The translations under genes and the position numbers were made by a program. The notes beneath the pieces are model-generated. The model was not told the DNA's origin. It was given only the letters and a program-made list of their open reading frames with translations, and made no database searches. From assembly GCF_029784135.1 (NCBI RefSeq), contig NC_073745.1, positions 59,922,784 through 59,986,783 on the forward strand: a stretch of 64,000 nucleotides of DNA. Direction: 5' to 3'. This DNA comes from Toxorhynchites rutilus septentrionalis. Its lineage: Eukaryota; Arthropoda; Insecta; Diptera; Culicidae. Each line of letters begins with the position of its first letter. The first letter of the stretch is position 1. Below are positions 33,000 through 44,922 of this stretch, piece by piece.

Positions 33000-33420
33000 A
33001 TCGACCCTAAAATTTCAAAAAGTTACCCTATACAAAAGGTTCACCACCTCGAAAAAACACCCTATGCCGAATTTCAGCTCAATCGGACTTAAGGGAGAGT
33101 GGCGCAAAGCGGCCAAAGTTTGGGTTTTTTGAAAATCGAAAAATCACCTAAGGGGGGAGTAAACGAACTCGGAGTTTTCGAAAAAAAAATTTTGATGCCA
33201 AATGTCTTGAAATTACATGAAACGTCGAGATCTAGTATCATCTCGAAAAAAAATTTCTTGTTAAAAATCGCCGCTCTGGGACGATTTTTGACAAAAAACG
33301 GTAAATCATATCATACAGGTAAAGATATGATTTACCGTCGGCACAACTTAGCCCTTGATAAGGCCGTGGAAACTTGGCCAGGAATGACTGATTTGATTAC
33401 AGGTATATAACAAAACGATA
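33000..33420. repeat. Probable dispersed non-coding repeat
   Basis: CACCACCTCGAAAAAACACC, CCGAATTTCAGCTCAATCGG and GGCGCAAAGCGGCC are of a style I associate with insect interspersed repeats (inference), though no second copy is present in this window. A perfect inverted word (TCATATCATACAGG, then AAGATATGATTTACCG against CGGTAAATCATATC) lies at 33299-33338. The 103-codon frame has no domain. Confidence 0.4.
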
Positions 33421-33604
33421 CAATGTAACAATGAAAAGGAAGTCTATGGTTAACACGTTGAGCCCCGACCGAAATAGGGGACCAACAATGAACGACACTG
33501 TCCGTGCGAGAGGTCTGCTGTCAGTCCGGTGAGATCGGCGCAAAAAAGACGGACATTTCAGTGTCAGTCTCCAGGGACCGACGTGGGGCTTCACGTGTTA
33601 AGCA

Positions 33605-34050
33605 AAATATTAGAGCAATATTTCAAATGCAGCGGAACAAATATTTTTTTGTGAACGGTAATATAGTTGCCACTGCCTTACAAAGGAAAATTTGAAAATT
33701 TTCAATTCATGTACCATTTATTCTATTGAAAAAACCGCATGATCATACACGATAGGTCCTAAATAGAACGTTTTAAGTGAAAACCTTAGTAACTTCTTGT
33801 ATATCCAACTTAATTCGTTGAGAAACAGAATTTTCTGTAGGCGCCCTAAAATTGAGGTTTGTTTAGATGAAACAGACTCCAAAATTAATATCGTACACTT
33901 TTAGCGGCCCTAAAAAATTGAAGTGTTATCAGATATCCTTAAAATTCTTTGGTTAATCAAATTATTCAAACAATATTCCAAATGCAGCGAAATATTCTTG
34001 TGGCTGACAATATAGTTGCCACTGCCTTATAAAGAGTTAAAGTCTCACGA
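33605..34050. repeat. Pair of direct repeats
   Basis: About 80 bases at 33609-33690 recur at 33962-34042: CAATATT(T/C)CAAATGCAGCG, then AATATAGTTGCCACTGCCTTA. The spacing is about 353 bases. They may be remnants of LTR-like or tandem units; no other evidence. Confidence 0.55.
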
Positions 34051-34334
34051 TAACCAACTTTGTAACTTAATATCGTTTAGCTAAGTGTAACAATAGCGAT
34101 GATGACGACGATTTTTTTACTATAAAAAAAGGGTCCACCAAAAAGACAGATTTCATTTCTATTCACACTAATTAAATAAATCAGCTGCCTACGGGCAAAG
34201 ATAACAAGTTTCATTCAAGTCCTTTTTTTACTTCAAACTAGAAAATCCCCTCTTGATTTGCATGTTGATGAAAACTTATGGTGAGTTGGCTATCAGTTAA
34301 TCGTGATGTTACGAGCGGTTCTAGATTGTTAGCC

Positions 34335-34790
34335 ATTTCTGGATAGGATCGTGACCAGGGATGAAAGGTGGATATATTTAAAAAATCACAAGCCACAAGA
34401 ATTATATGTTGACATCATCCAACCGGAAAGATCGACCACAAGCCCGCAGATCGCTTGGTAAAGAAAACAATGTTGTATGTTTTCTGGGATCAACGAGGTC
34501 AATTTGGTATGACCTTTTGAGGACCGGTGAAACAGTGTATAATGAACGTTACCGAAAACAATTGATCGAATTGAACCGTGCAGTGCTCCAAAAATGACCG
34601 GAATACCAGAAAAGATAACACAAAGTGTTTTTTTATGACAATGCCCTGTCGAACCAAGCTAGACCTCCAAGGAAACGATTGAGTTAATCAATTGGGACCA
34701 ACTACTGCATGCGGTCTATTCACCAAACTTGACTTCTTTCGCTTATTATAATTTTTTATCGATAATCAGAGCTGAGCAGCACTGAGCATA
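34335..34790 (+). pseudogene. Mariner transposase relic, plus strand
   Basis: Across shifting frames the translation shows IVTRDERWIYL, a GINEVNLV-like block, GETVYNERYRKQLIELNRA, PEYQKR, a YDNAL block and HAVYSPNL. In order these match the first aspartate, the WD(x)RG block, the conserved ERY region and the last aspartate block of mariner (DD34D or a close group). Stops and frameshifts are many. No TIRs identified. Confidence 0.75.
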
Positions 34791-34794
34791 AGAA

Positions 34795-36578
34795 TTAAAT
34801 TATGAAAATGAACGTAAATGACTCACTGACTACACTGAGTCAAAAGTCGCCTCATAAATGAAAAAAACAAGTGCAACATCCAAGCAGTGGCCAAAGAATA
34901 AAATGTTTTAAACTATTCAAGAACAATAAACTATTAGTAGTTTATTGAATAAACTAAATAACCTTCAAACGGGTTGTAAAAATGGCACTGGTAGAAAGAA
35001 TTCGGAACCATGTATTATTGAAGCTGTCGCAGAAATATATTTGATAAAACAGAATTTTCTTCTTCATTGCCTCGTCGATATTATCCTTGTCCTGAACATT
35101 GCCAACGGTAGGTCGTTATCGCTTTAATTCGTTTTTGTTCCGACGTGATTCCAAATGTACAAATGTATACAAACTGTAGTTATGTATACGTTTTCACAGT
35201 CGACTCATGTCAAGGAGCCCCAACAACATCAGCAGGAAGACTTAATGCATTCTATCCAACATGAATGTGGAAAGCGAGCATTAAACAGCAATTAAACAGT
35301 AACCAAAGATTAGACGAATCACCTACATCAATAAACCCAACAGCGATAAAAACATCAGCGACAAAGCAGAATTGTAAATAAACATAAACCTTAGATAGAA
35401 GAAATCATTGACAAAACTGTAGACACACATGAATCCAATAGTTCACCTCTGCCGGAACTCGAACCACACGTAAGTAACTTCTATTTTTATCAAGTGTTAA
35501 TCAACAGGATCATTCTAAATCATATATCAAGAAAATATAAAAAGCTCAAATTAAATCATTTATTCGAACTTCATTTACAGTTCAAGCGCTGAGAGGTTGA
35601 AAAAAATTACAATATGACAGAATCAATCCAAAAACAAATAAAGGAAATATATCGTTTGCTCGAAAATCAGAAAACGCGTCCTACGAATTTGAAATAACCA
35701 CCCACTGATCGCTCTCCTAGAATGCAGTAAACAATTTTTAAATACTGAAGATCCTTGATCCTATCAAAATGGATCCCATATTACACAGGAGAGCCTTCAT
35801 TGCTTGAATCGGTCGATCAAAAAATTCAATAATAAAGAAATAAACCAAATTCACGTTCATTCAATGAACCCTGTCAACCAGGCAATCGAGGAATACCGTA
35901 CCTAACGATAACAATAATTTTCAAGATGAAGACCAAGTCAAAAGCTACCACGAATATATATCATTTGGCCTCAAACAAAACCATCATTTGTCAGAGCAAA
36001 ATGTAATTTTTTTCAAAAAAATTTAAAATCTAAAATTTCTTGTCGTTACTGAATCTAATAAAAAATATATTTCGCGCCAGAGCATATCCACCCCACAATG
36101 AAAACTAGTTGCGTACCTTATCATCATTTCCGGATCGCATAGTATAGACCAATTTAGTGAGCTCAATATTTTCTTCAACTTTAAATAACTACCAAGGCAG
36201 AAATATCGTTTATTTTGATTTCACAATTTTTTTTGAATATTTGATGGTTTAACACTAAACCTACCACAAGGGGTGATCCATTTGAAGCTTTCAGTCAAAA
36301 TTTAATTGCAAATTACATTGTCACACCATAATTTTCCTACACTTCTTTTCTTAAAACATACATCGAATGGTTTTTTCAGTGTTTACTCCTCTCTTGTTAT
36401 TTTTTTTACTGAGAAATATATGTAATCTGCCCTAAGTATCGCAACATGTCATTTGACCTGTGCAAACATTCATCTGATATCAGAAAGATTTGTATGTGTG
36501 GTAGTGATAAAAAACCATTGCACTACACACTTTTGCTATTGATTTATATATTTTGTAGTATTTGTGAATGAATAGTGA
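34795..36578. other. AT-rich stretch, possible retroelement gag relic
   Basis: No intact gene. The translation from about 35614 starts MTESIQKQIKEIYRLLENQK and, after stops, contains IPYYTGEPSLLES, which resembles the start of some LTR-retrotransposon Gag proteins; this is weak. It could also be 5' sequence of the LINE at 36.6 kb. A TAAACTATTAGTAGTTTA inverted repeat is at about 34927-34944. Confidence 0.3.
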
Positions 36579-36692
36579 ATGATTAGAATTAATTGTATTG
36601 CTGACTATCCAAGCGAGCCAACAGTAACCATACCAAGCTTGCGTGTCAAAAATTGTAATTTAATTATTTTTCTAATAATTGTTATCTTAAAA

Positions 36693-37490
36693 ATGACGAA
36701 ATCATTAGGCGCTAATAGACAGTTTGAGGATTACTATAAAAAACTTACAACGGAACTGAAACAGTCTTTCAGATCAATAATATTCATATCGGAAAATACA
36801 CTAGTATCGAATAAAAGCCTATACCTATACTGGATGTGCGATAAATGTGCCGATTTGTTTAACAACTCGCATTTTCGAGCCATGACAAAACCAGTGGATG
36901 AAAAATCTCCACTGTATTTGCTCTCGGAGTCCATCAACAGTTTGCAAACCGAAATACGGAAGATTTCTTCTAAGCCCGCACTAACGTTGCAGTCCCCACA
37001 GCACAATCGATGGCCGACTGTTAGGGAATCGATACGTACTACCAAACGACCCCGTGAAACGGAATCAGTACGTCCATCATCTGAGTGCCAATCCGGCTCG
37101 AAGCAGCTGAGCTCAACTACTATATCCGTGCCTGTCAGCGAAAAACCTGCTAGCAAGTTCTGGCTGTATCTTTCACGCATCCAGCCAGGTGTCACCAATG
37201 AAGCAATTTCTGCAATGGTGAAAGCGAATTTGGAGATAGACGGCGATCCTGATGTGGTGAAATTGGTAGCTAGGGGGACGGATACCAGCGATATGTCGTT
37301 TGTCTCATTCAAAGTAGGACTCGATCCTGCTTTGAAGAACAAAGCGCTTAATCCGACTGCGTGGCCCGAGGGAATTATGTTCCGTCAATTCGAGGACTAT
37401 GGTTCTCAAAAATTTCGGAGGCTCTATGCAGTGAATCCGGATTCACCAATAATTACCGCGAGGAAGCCACCGTCAGCTGTCATCCTTTAA
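36693..37490 (+). pseudogene. LINE ORF1 with the end of a PHD-like zinc finger
   Basis: I start at the ATG at 36693 (MTKSLGANRQFEDYY); the frame is open from 36579. Residues near 45-60 read YWMCDKCADLF, the last CxxC pair of a PHD-type finger, whose first half is missing. A linker of low complexity follows, then a C-terminal region (KFWLYLSRIQPGVTNEAISAM to FVSFKVGLDPALKNKALNPTAWPEGI) that resembles the RNA-binding-like end of Jockey-group ORF1 proteins. It would coat LINE RNA. The incomplete finger indicates truncation. Confidence 0.65.
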
Positions 37491-38899
37491 ACCCAGGATG
37501 CATTGCCTACAGCATTAACGAACAATATCATTCAATGCAGCTATTTGGAACTGGATACAACGTTTACCGCAATGACCGTGATACCATTAGTACAGGCAAA
37601 ACAAGAGGAGGCGGCGTCCTCATTGCTGTTTCAAAACGTTACAGTTCATTGGAATCAGATATTGGTATAGATACCAACATAGAACAGCTATGGGTTAATG
37701 TGAATAGTGGAAGTCGAACAATTTGTTTCGGTGTGGTATATATCCCACCAGATTCTTCTACTTCTGTGGACTATATAGAAAATCACATCGGATTTGCACT
37801 GACTATATTTGAAAAACTGCGACCTCATGACCTTCATCTGTTGTTTGGGGACTACAATCAACCTGGCCTTAGATGGAATTCTTCCCCCTCTGGACATATT
37901 CGTATCGATCCTGCTGATTCTACGCTCACTGCAGCAAACAGTGCACTCATTGATGGAATGACGTTGCTCGATATGAAGCAGATAAATTCTTTTGTTAATT
38001 GCCTCAACCGTACTTTGGATCTGATTTTTGTTAATGCCGAGGCCGACAATCAATGCAGTGTAATGGAATCATCTGAAGCTCTCGTCGATCCTGATCCGTT
38101 TCATCCCCCATTACTCGTCAACCTCAAGTGCCCGTCTCTCGTTCGGTTCAATGATCTATCTGATGACCGAGAGTTAGATTTTCACCGCGCCGATTATACT
38201 GGTTTGAATGAGGCTTTACAGTTGATTGACTGGTCATTTCTTGATGTAAGCGACGTAAATACGGCTGTATCTCTCTTTAATCGAGTTCTTATGACATTAC
38301 TACGTGAACATGTTCCTCGACCAAAACCGAAGCCTAAGCCAGCATGGTCGAATGCACGACTTCGCCGACTCAAACGCTGCAGATCTGCTGCGTTGAAAAA
38401 ATATTCTCGTACACATGATGCACTTGCCAAACGTGATTTTTGTGGTGCCAGTCGGCGATACAGGAACTATAACCGATACCTCTATTCTAACTATGTTTTG
38501 CGAAGACAACGTGATTTGAAACGAAATCCTAAACGTTTCTGGTCATTCGTTAACAAAAAACGCAATGAAACCGGATTTCCAGCGCAAATGAATCTTGGTG
38601 ACCAAACATCCAGCGACCCTGAGGAAATTTGCAATCTCTTCGCTATGCATTATTCGAGTGCCTTTGCCGCTGGCAATACGTCTATTCAGCAAGTAAAGGA
38701 AGCCTTGAAATATGTTCCTGAAAACGTATGTGACATAAACATAACCAACTTTTCGCAAAGTGAAGTTTCTACTGCCATGAAACAATTGAAAAAGTCAGTG
38801 ACGCCAGGGCCAGATGGGATACCTTCGATTGTACTGAAAAATTGTGCTACCTATCTTTCGGAACCGCTACAGATGATCATTAATCAATCGCTTCTTTAG
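37361..38899 (+). pseudogene. LINE ORF2 part 1: endonuclease and start of RT
   Basis: The 512-codon frame holds an APE-type endonuclease (GGGVLIAVSKRYSSLE, FGVVYIPPD, LLFGDYNQPGLRW, LDLIFVNAE, DPFHPPLLVNL) and the RT N-terminus (FWSFVNKKRNETGFPAQM, KKSVTPGPDGIPSIVLKNC). The N-terminal endonuclease strands that carry the usual QNxRG and ETWL motifs are missing: the ORF1 end runs straight into sequence that should follow them, so a deletion of roughly 50 codons is inferred near 37490. The usual SDHxPL histidine block reads DPFHPPL. A TAG after NQSLL ends the frame. Confidence 0.78.
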
Positions 38900-40296
38900 A
38901 AAACATTTCCCGAGTGCTGGAAGAAGTCCTTCATTTTTCCTGTATTCAAGAAGGGAAACAAATGCGATATCAATAACTATCGTGGAATTATTTCTCTTTG
39001 TGCCGGATCGAAACTTTTCGAGACCCTAATTGGTGACTCATTACAAAAACGTGTTGCGCACTACATATCAACAGATCAGCATGGATTCTTTCCTGGTCGC
39101 TCAATTAACACAAACTTAGTGGAGTTCAGTTCCTTCTGTCTGAATCATTTGTAGGATGGAGCACAAGTTGATACCGTGTACACCGACATCAAAGCTGCAT
39201 TCGATCGGGTTGACCACACCATACTGATTGCAAAATTCAAACGTTTGGGAGCCTCTGATGTTTCGCCCGATGGTTGGAATCCTTCCTCGTAGACCGCTCA
39301 CTCTCTGTGAAATAAGGGAACAATCGTTCCCGTGACTTTCAGAGTACATCAGGCGTTCCGCAAGGAAGTAACGTTGGACCGCTACTCTTCTCGATTTTCT
39401 ACAATGATGTATGTCTGATACTCCCCCCAGGATGCAGAATCGTGTACGCTGATGACCTCAAAATATTCCATGCTGTTCATTCAGTTACCGATTGCTCCGA
39501 ACTGCAGAAATTGATTAACGTTTTCTACGAATGGTGCACATGTAATCTACTTAGCGTCAGCGTTGCGAAGTGTGCAGTAATCAGCTACAGTAAGAAGAAA
39601 ACTCCGATACAATATGACTATTCTATTAACCAGCAAAAAATTCAGTAGTCAGTAGTCAAAGATTTAGGTGTCCTTTTGGATAGTGGACTTACCTTCCAGA
39701 ATCACTACAGTAATATCATCGCTAAAGCAAACAAAAATCTGGGATTCATAATGAGAATCGCTAAGAACTTTCGTGATCCGTACTGCTTAAGAGCACTTTT
39801 CGATGCACTCGTCCGCTCAATCCTTGAAACTGCAGTGGTTGTCTGGAGTCCTTACACTGATATTTGGTCCGTACGGATTGAGTCTGTTCAGAAGAAATTT
39901 ATCAGGTTTGCGCTCCGGAATCTTGCTTGGAGGGACCCGATGGCGCTTCCTCCATACGAAAGTCGATGCAAGCTGCTGAACATGGACACACTGGCTAAAA
40001 GAAGAGACGATATGCGCGCAATCTTCGTTGGAAAACTGCTTCTTGGGACAATCGACGCTCCTAAAATTCTAGCTAAACTAAACGTGAATGTGACTTCGAG
40101 ATTGCTCCGTTCTACGACTTTTCTTCGTATTCCTTTCCACCGGACAGTTTACGGACAAAACGAACCAATTTGTGCTATGTGTTATATGTTTAATTCTGTT
40201 TTTCACTTCAATATTAGTTGTTCGAGTTTGTTCGACTTCAATATTAGTTGTGAAACTTTCAAGAATCGCTTGCGTAATCGAGATTTAGTGTAGTTT
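38900..40296 (+). pseudogene. LINE ORF2 part 2: RT core and C-terminus, broken
   Basis: Beyond the stop the protein continues as TFPECWKKSFIFPVFKKGN, INNYRGIISLCAGSKLFE, DQHGFFPGRS, YTDIKAAFDRVDHTIL, a frameshift, SGVPQGSNVGPLLFSIF, IVYADDLKIF (YADD at about 39445-39456) and the C-terminal domain (LGFIMRIAKNFRDPYCLRAL, WSPYTDIWSVRIESVQKKF). At least three stops and one frameshift are visible; the TAG at about 39647 lies in a duplicated CAGTAGT word. The catalytic aspartates are retained, so decay is through frame breaks. Confidence 0.8.
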
Positions 40297-40706
40297 AGTA
40301 CCTAATCATGTAACATTTTATCATGTAGACCATGTCGTCAGATGATTTTGTTAATAATAAATATAAATATAAATATAATATAAATATAAATATAAAAGAC
40401 AAAATTCTTTTACTAATCACAATGTTCAGGTCGACCCATGCATTTTTGTTAATATGAAAAAAGTTTCATTGATCAACTCGAGTCCAGTTATTCCAGATAG
40501 AAAACTGACTTACACAACAAAATATAATCAAATAATCGAACAAATGTCCAAAATAATCAAGAGCATAATATTATGATAGAGCGAAAAAATAGAACAGTAC
40601 ATACGGGAATCAATTAAAATCACGTAGAAATTATCGAAAAATTTACGAAATCCAGAACTTGAAAGGTACCGCACAACAAGCTACGAACTATCTCGTTGCA
40701 ACAGAT

Positions 40707-40985
40707 CTTCTTCTTCTTCTTCTTCAATGGCACTAACGTTCCTAGAGGAACTTCGCCGTCTCAACGTAGTATTACTTGCGTCATTTTTATTAGTACTTAG
40801 TTGAGATTTCTATGCCAAATAACACGCCTTGAATGCATTTTGAGTGGCAAGCTCTAGAATACGCGTGATCACAGTGCAAGTCGGAGGAAATTTCTTTGAC
40901 GAAAAATTCCCCCGACCAGAACGGGAATCGAACCCGAACACCCGGCATGTTAGTTATGACGCTAACCACTCGGCCAAGGGAGCAC
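40707..40985 (-). mobile_element. Complete tRNA-derived SINE with target duplication
   Basis: The 279-bp copy is flanked by a perfect 13-bp direct repeat CGTTGCAACAGAT (40694-40706 and 40986-40998). On the minus strand it begins GTGCTCCCTTGGCCGAGTGG, with box A and a consensus box B (GGGTTCGATTCCC), an internal RNA polymerase III promoter, then a tRNA-unrelated body and a 3' end GCCATTGAAGAAGAAGAAG. It resembles the Feilai-type SINEs of Aedes, from memory; the family name is not confirmed. Confidence 0.9.
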
Positions 40986-41059
40986 CGTTGCAACAGATAC
41001 AACTTCGGAAACTTGATAACTAATTAATTCATTTATTTCACATTATAATACAATATATA

Positions 41060-41500
41060 TAGACCGTAATTTAGATCCCAAACTCGAAAGTCAAATCTCT
41101 ATCAGATTAGAAGGCACGAAAGTAACTTGGATTTTTTAAATTCAAATGAACTATTTTACATTATTTTATTCGATTACTTTAAAAAGCGTATTCATGGCTC
41201 TAACTTAACCATTTGTCGATAAATTTCCAGATATTTTCACTAAATTTCTTCATTATAATATGAAAATATTTTCAAACACCTTTTTGTTAAATTTCTGTTT
41301 GATAATTGCTCACAATTTGCGAAAAACACCGTGTTACTCGTATACAAAGAATATTTTTTTCATTCATATTTCCATTTTGAAAATGTGTTAATTTTACTTG
41401 AAAATCCATTCTTGTCATTGTCGCATCCCAAACTCGAAAAACGGAGCTCAATGTCGCCAACGCGAATTGTGGATAGATACAGGCCCTTGCTTTCAATGTA
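41060..41500. repeat. Dispersed repeat shared with 57110-57490
   Basis: Same-orientation similarity: TCATTATAATAT, TTTTTCATTCATA, TTTTGAAAA(C/T)GTGTT, TTGAAAATC-like block and GGAGCTCAATG(T/C)C. Both copies sit after a block with the consensus TAGAAG(G/A)CACGAA. Non-coding and diverged. Confidence 0.5.
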
Positions 41501-42015
41501 TATTTCCCACAACATACAGCTCATTTACACCCAAAAATGCACCCGTACCAAATTTCTAGCATTCCGAAAATCTTTATTTGTATTTAATGTACTTCTAATT
41601 CTCCACAAGCGAATGTATGAATGCCATTCCGCTCGAAATAAAAAGCGGAAAAACCGACATGTCATGCCGAAAACATTTATTCCGCTTCGTTGCGGTTTCG
41701 ATGAATTGAAAATAACAAAAACCAAAAAAGAGAAATACCTCACTGCTAATATGATCCATTATTAGGTGTCAGAATGAAGTCCGAGAGTGCCAAGGCCCAG
41801 AAAAAAGAACATTAAACTTTGAAATCTCCCGATGATGTATGGGATGCTGATGAGGTGACGCGTGAGTGAAGATGCGAAAGGTAGGTTTGAACAACAAAAC
41901 ACATTCGATCATGACCGAGGACGGAATGATACTTTCTTGCAGAGGACCCCGTGTACACATACTTCCTGACCTTACCACACAATTCCGAATGAAACCGAGA
42001 CAAAACAAAACAGAC

Positions 42016-42018
<3 letters not shown>
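41500..42018. other. Unassigned stretch
   Basis: No supported gene; the 144-codon frame at 41331-41765 crosses the dispersed repeat and has no domain. Confidence 0.35.

Positions 42019-42061
<43 letters not shown>
42019..42061. repeat. (GA)n microsatellite
   Basis: About 21 dinucleotide units. It produces false Glu-Arg and Ser-Leu frames on the two strands. Confidence 0.95.
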
Positions 42062-42062
<1 letters not shown>

Positions 42063-43101
42063 AAAAAACAAATCACGCTGTCCATTAGCCGGAGGCCAGC
42101 ATTCCACAATGGGTGAGAAACGCGGTGGATTGACCAAGCCGTGAAAAGTATGGCTCCAATCTGTCTGCCGGGTTTGCTGTCGGAGCCGAGATGGAGAACA
42201 GAAATCTCTATCTGCATGACAGCTAACGCTCTTGATTCGGTGCTCGTGGCTAAGGGATTTACAGTTCGGTTCGGCTCTGATTGAAAAATAGGGGGAAAAT
42301 AATTCTCTTTTAATGTAAATAATATTGACAGCGCTTCTTTTGAGCCGTTAAGTGGCTCTGATGCCATGGAAAATATCCATCGTTCTAGAGCTAATTGAGA
42401 GAAGTTTTTTTGGTTGGGTGGAATATATTTCTTATTCAATAAGGCTACATTCACGAGTTAGAACATTCTCGAGACTATTCGGAAAGCAGTTAAAATAACT
42501 CTCGCATTTTGCCAGCTTCAGCCTTGACATTTGACAATGCTATTCTTAAACAGTATCGTCACAAAAAATATAGAGCACACCCAAACGTGCTGTTGTTTCT
42601 GTTATTAATTTGTGCTGACCTAATGAACCCTTTTTTTGACCTTTCCCTTTCAGTTTCACTGGGTTTTCACTGCGAAATTCATGTCATAAATGTCAAATTT
42701 GTTTCTGACATTTACATTCTTCACTGTTATGAACACATAAGAACCTCCTGACAAAGCTTCCACAGCTCCTGGTCGATTATGTTGTAACTAAGCAAAGATT
42801 CGAAGATAAAACTCAGCCCATGATTTTTTTTTTTGGTGTTAACACGTGTGGCACCTAGGACTGGATGATACAGTTCTCTTTAGTTTACACTGCGAGGGAC
42901 ATGAGATAACAAAGCTTCTTGCTTTATTCTGGAATCTTCATCACCTGTTAGCCCCTATCCTATGAATAGAGCCATCTCACGTCATCCGCCGCACTGGATA
43001 GAGGGAAGTGAACCGTCTATCTGTCCCATATGGTACATGTAATAAATTAAAGTACAGATCTAACAAACAATCGACGAATTTCATGCCAACTCGTCTTAGG
43101 A

Positions 43102-43105
<4 letters not shown>
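42062..43105. other. Unassigned stretch
   Basis: No supported gene; frames up to 160 codons on the minus strand depend on the GA repeat. Composition is mixed and no shared repeat was recognised. Confidence 0.35.
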
Positions 43106-43185
<80 letters not shown>

Positions 43186-43206
43186 TTATTTATTTATTTA
43201 TTTATG
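43106..43206. repeat. (AT)n followed by (TTTA)n
   Basis: About 75 bases of AT dinucleotide, then six TTTA units. It lies immediately left of a foldback element. Confidence 0.95.
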
Positions 43207-43214
43207 AATATCTC

Positions 43215-44315
43215 TTACAATTTCCAACAAGCCGTTCATACATCCAAAGATGGGCACTTTTACGGGGAAAAAGTTTTTCTCACAACGACTTTTTTATATT
43301 TTCTTTAAAAAAATACAACTAATCCTAATTATGTTTAAAGTCAAGATAGCGATATACTGTATTCGACATAGTTTTAGATCTTGTTAAAATATAAACTTTT
43401 GTCGAAGACATCAACTTTCTATCTTTTATATTTTTTGGAGTATAAGTCATTTTTGTATGAAGTCTCCTGAAAAAAATTAATGTTTCGCTCGTAACATGTT
43501 GTTCGAAAAACTTTTTCCATAAAAATTTTCCCATCGTCCGATGTATGAAAAACTTGTTGGAAATTTCAAGGGCTATTTATATCTATTATTTTCGGAATTT
43601 TAAAAGCTTATGTTTTCGAGAAAAATGAAATTTAATTTTCAAAATACAAAAAGTTGGTCAGAGAATGAAATGTAGGAAATTGCTTATGTTTTCATTATAA
43701 ACTATCAATGAATTATTTGAAACAAAAAAATATTTTGAAAATTAAAATTCATTTTTCTCAAAAACATTTGCCTGTGATATTCTGGAAAAAATAGATATAA
43801 ATAGCGCTTAAAATTTCCAACAAGTTTTCCATACATCGGACGATGGGCAAATTTACATGGAAAAAGTTTTTCGAACAACAACTTTTTTCTTTTTTTTTTT
43901 TTTGAAAAAATACTGTTAATTTTTAATTCGTAACATTTTTATGCATAAATTATCGCAATTTACATGCTCTGCTAACTTTTCTCTATATAGAAACATGTCA
44001 AGAACATGTCAAACGTGAGAATTTACACACAAACATGTTACGAGCAAAACATTAATTTTTTTTCAAACAAAAATGACTTATACTCCAAAAAAATATAAAA
44101 GATAGAAAGTTGAAATCTTCGACAAACGTTTATATTTTAACAATATCTAAAACTATGTCGAATACAGTATATCGCTATCTTGACTTTAAACAAAATTAGG
44201 ATTAGTTGTATTTTTTTTAAAGAAAATATAAAAAAGTCGTTGTTAGAAAAACTTTTTCCCTGTAAAAGTGCCCATCTTCCGATGTATGGACGACTTGTTG
44301 GAAATTGTAAGGGCT
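43215..44315. mobile_element. Foldback (long inverted-repeat) element 1
   Basis: The left arm (about 43217-43570) returns in reverse complement on the right (about 43820-43900 and 44045-44313). Shared blocks: TACAATTTCCAACAAG, GATGGGCACTTTTAC, CTAATCCTAATTATGTTTAA, GATAGCGATATACTGTATTC and CGAGCGAAACATTAAT-like. Non-coding. Probably a foldback or MITE-like transposon; it could form a long hairpin RNA. Confidence 0.75.
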
Positions 44316-44454
44316 ATTGATATATATTTTTGGGAATTTCAAAAAAATCCGTTTTTGAGAAAAATGAATTTTAATTTTTAAAATAGCTTTTTTGTCAGCG
44401 ACTTTTTTTTCCAAAACAATTTTGGTATTTTTTTCCAAAAAAAAATTTGGTATT

Positions 44455-44705
44455 TTTTGTGAAAATTTAAACAATTTCCTACATTTCATCCTTTGACATA
44501 AATATTGTAGGTATCAAAGTTTTTATGTTATAAAGTTTTGGAAAAAATTAAGAAAAAAATTTGGCTTTTTCCAAAAAGTAGTCAAAATATTTCAAGTATG
44601 CAAAGTTGCTTAAATGACCCATGTTTTTACACCCGCAACGTTTCACTGCTACCTGAAATGGTGCTGCCAACGGCCAGTCGAGTTGGCATGAAATTCGTCT
44701 TTTGT
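44455..44705. repeat. Dispersed repeat shared with 10425-10665
   Basis: Same-orientation diverged copy; see 10425-10665 for shared blocks. Confidence 0.65.
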
Positions 44706-44922
44706 TTAATTTATACCCAATCATTTTTAACTTAACAGTACTGGAGCTAAGTTTACAGAATGTCATACTAATTTTGTTGGAAAATTTCCTCAAAAGTTAG
44801 TTTGAAAATTTTTAAAATTTCACAACACAGTATTGAGGTGAAATTGTTCTCTATATCATTATTTTCTAGACTATTATGCACAAGAATGTATAGAAATTCA
44901 CTGATTCCTGGTTATCTACGGT

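Larger units (their letters stand above)
36579..40400 (+). mobile_element. Decayed Jockey/CR1-like LINE
   Basis: Order on the plus strand: ORF1 (36693-37490), ORF2 with endonuclease and RT (37361-40293), then a tail of ATAAATAT repeats at about 40357-40396. There is no RNase H. ORF1 and ORF2 overlap because the end of ORF1 and the start of the endonuclease appear fused by a deletion. Stops and frameshifts interrupt the RT. The exact left edge is unknown. Confidence 0.82.

Noticed and set aside
33299..33338. Hairpin as a microRNA precursor
   Set aside because: The stem is short and lies in a repeat-like, simple sequence; there is no further support.
40900..40985. tRNA gene
   Set aside because: Box A and B are present but the sequence lacks a proper anticodon arm and acceptor pairing, has a SINE body and tail, and is flanked by a target duplication.
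41972..42454. 160-codon minus-strand frame
   Set aside because: It depends on the GA microsatellite (Ser-Leu run) and has no domain.
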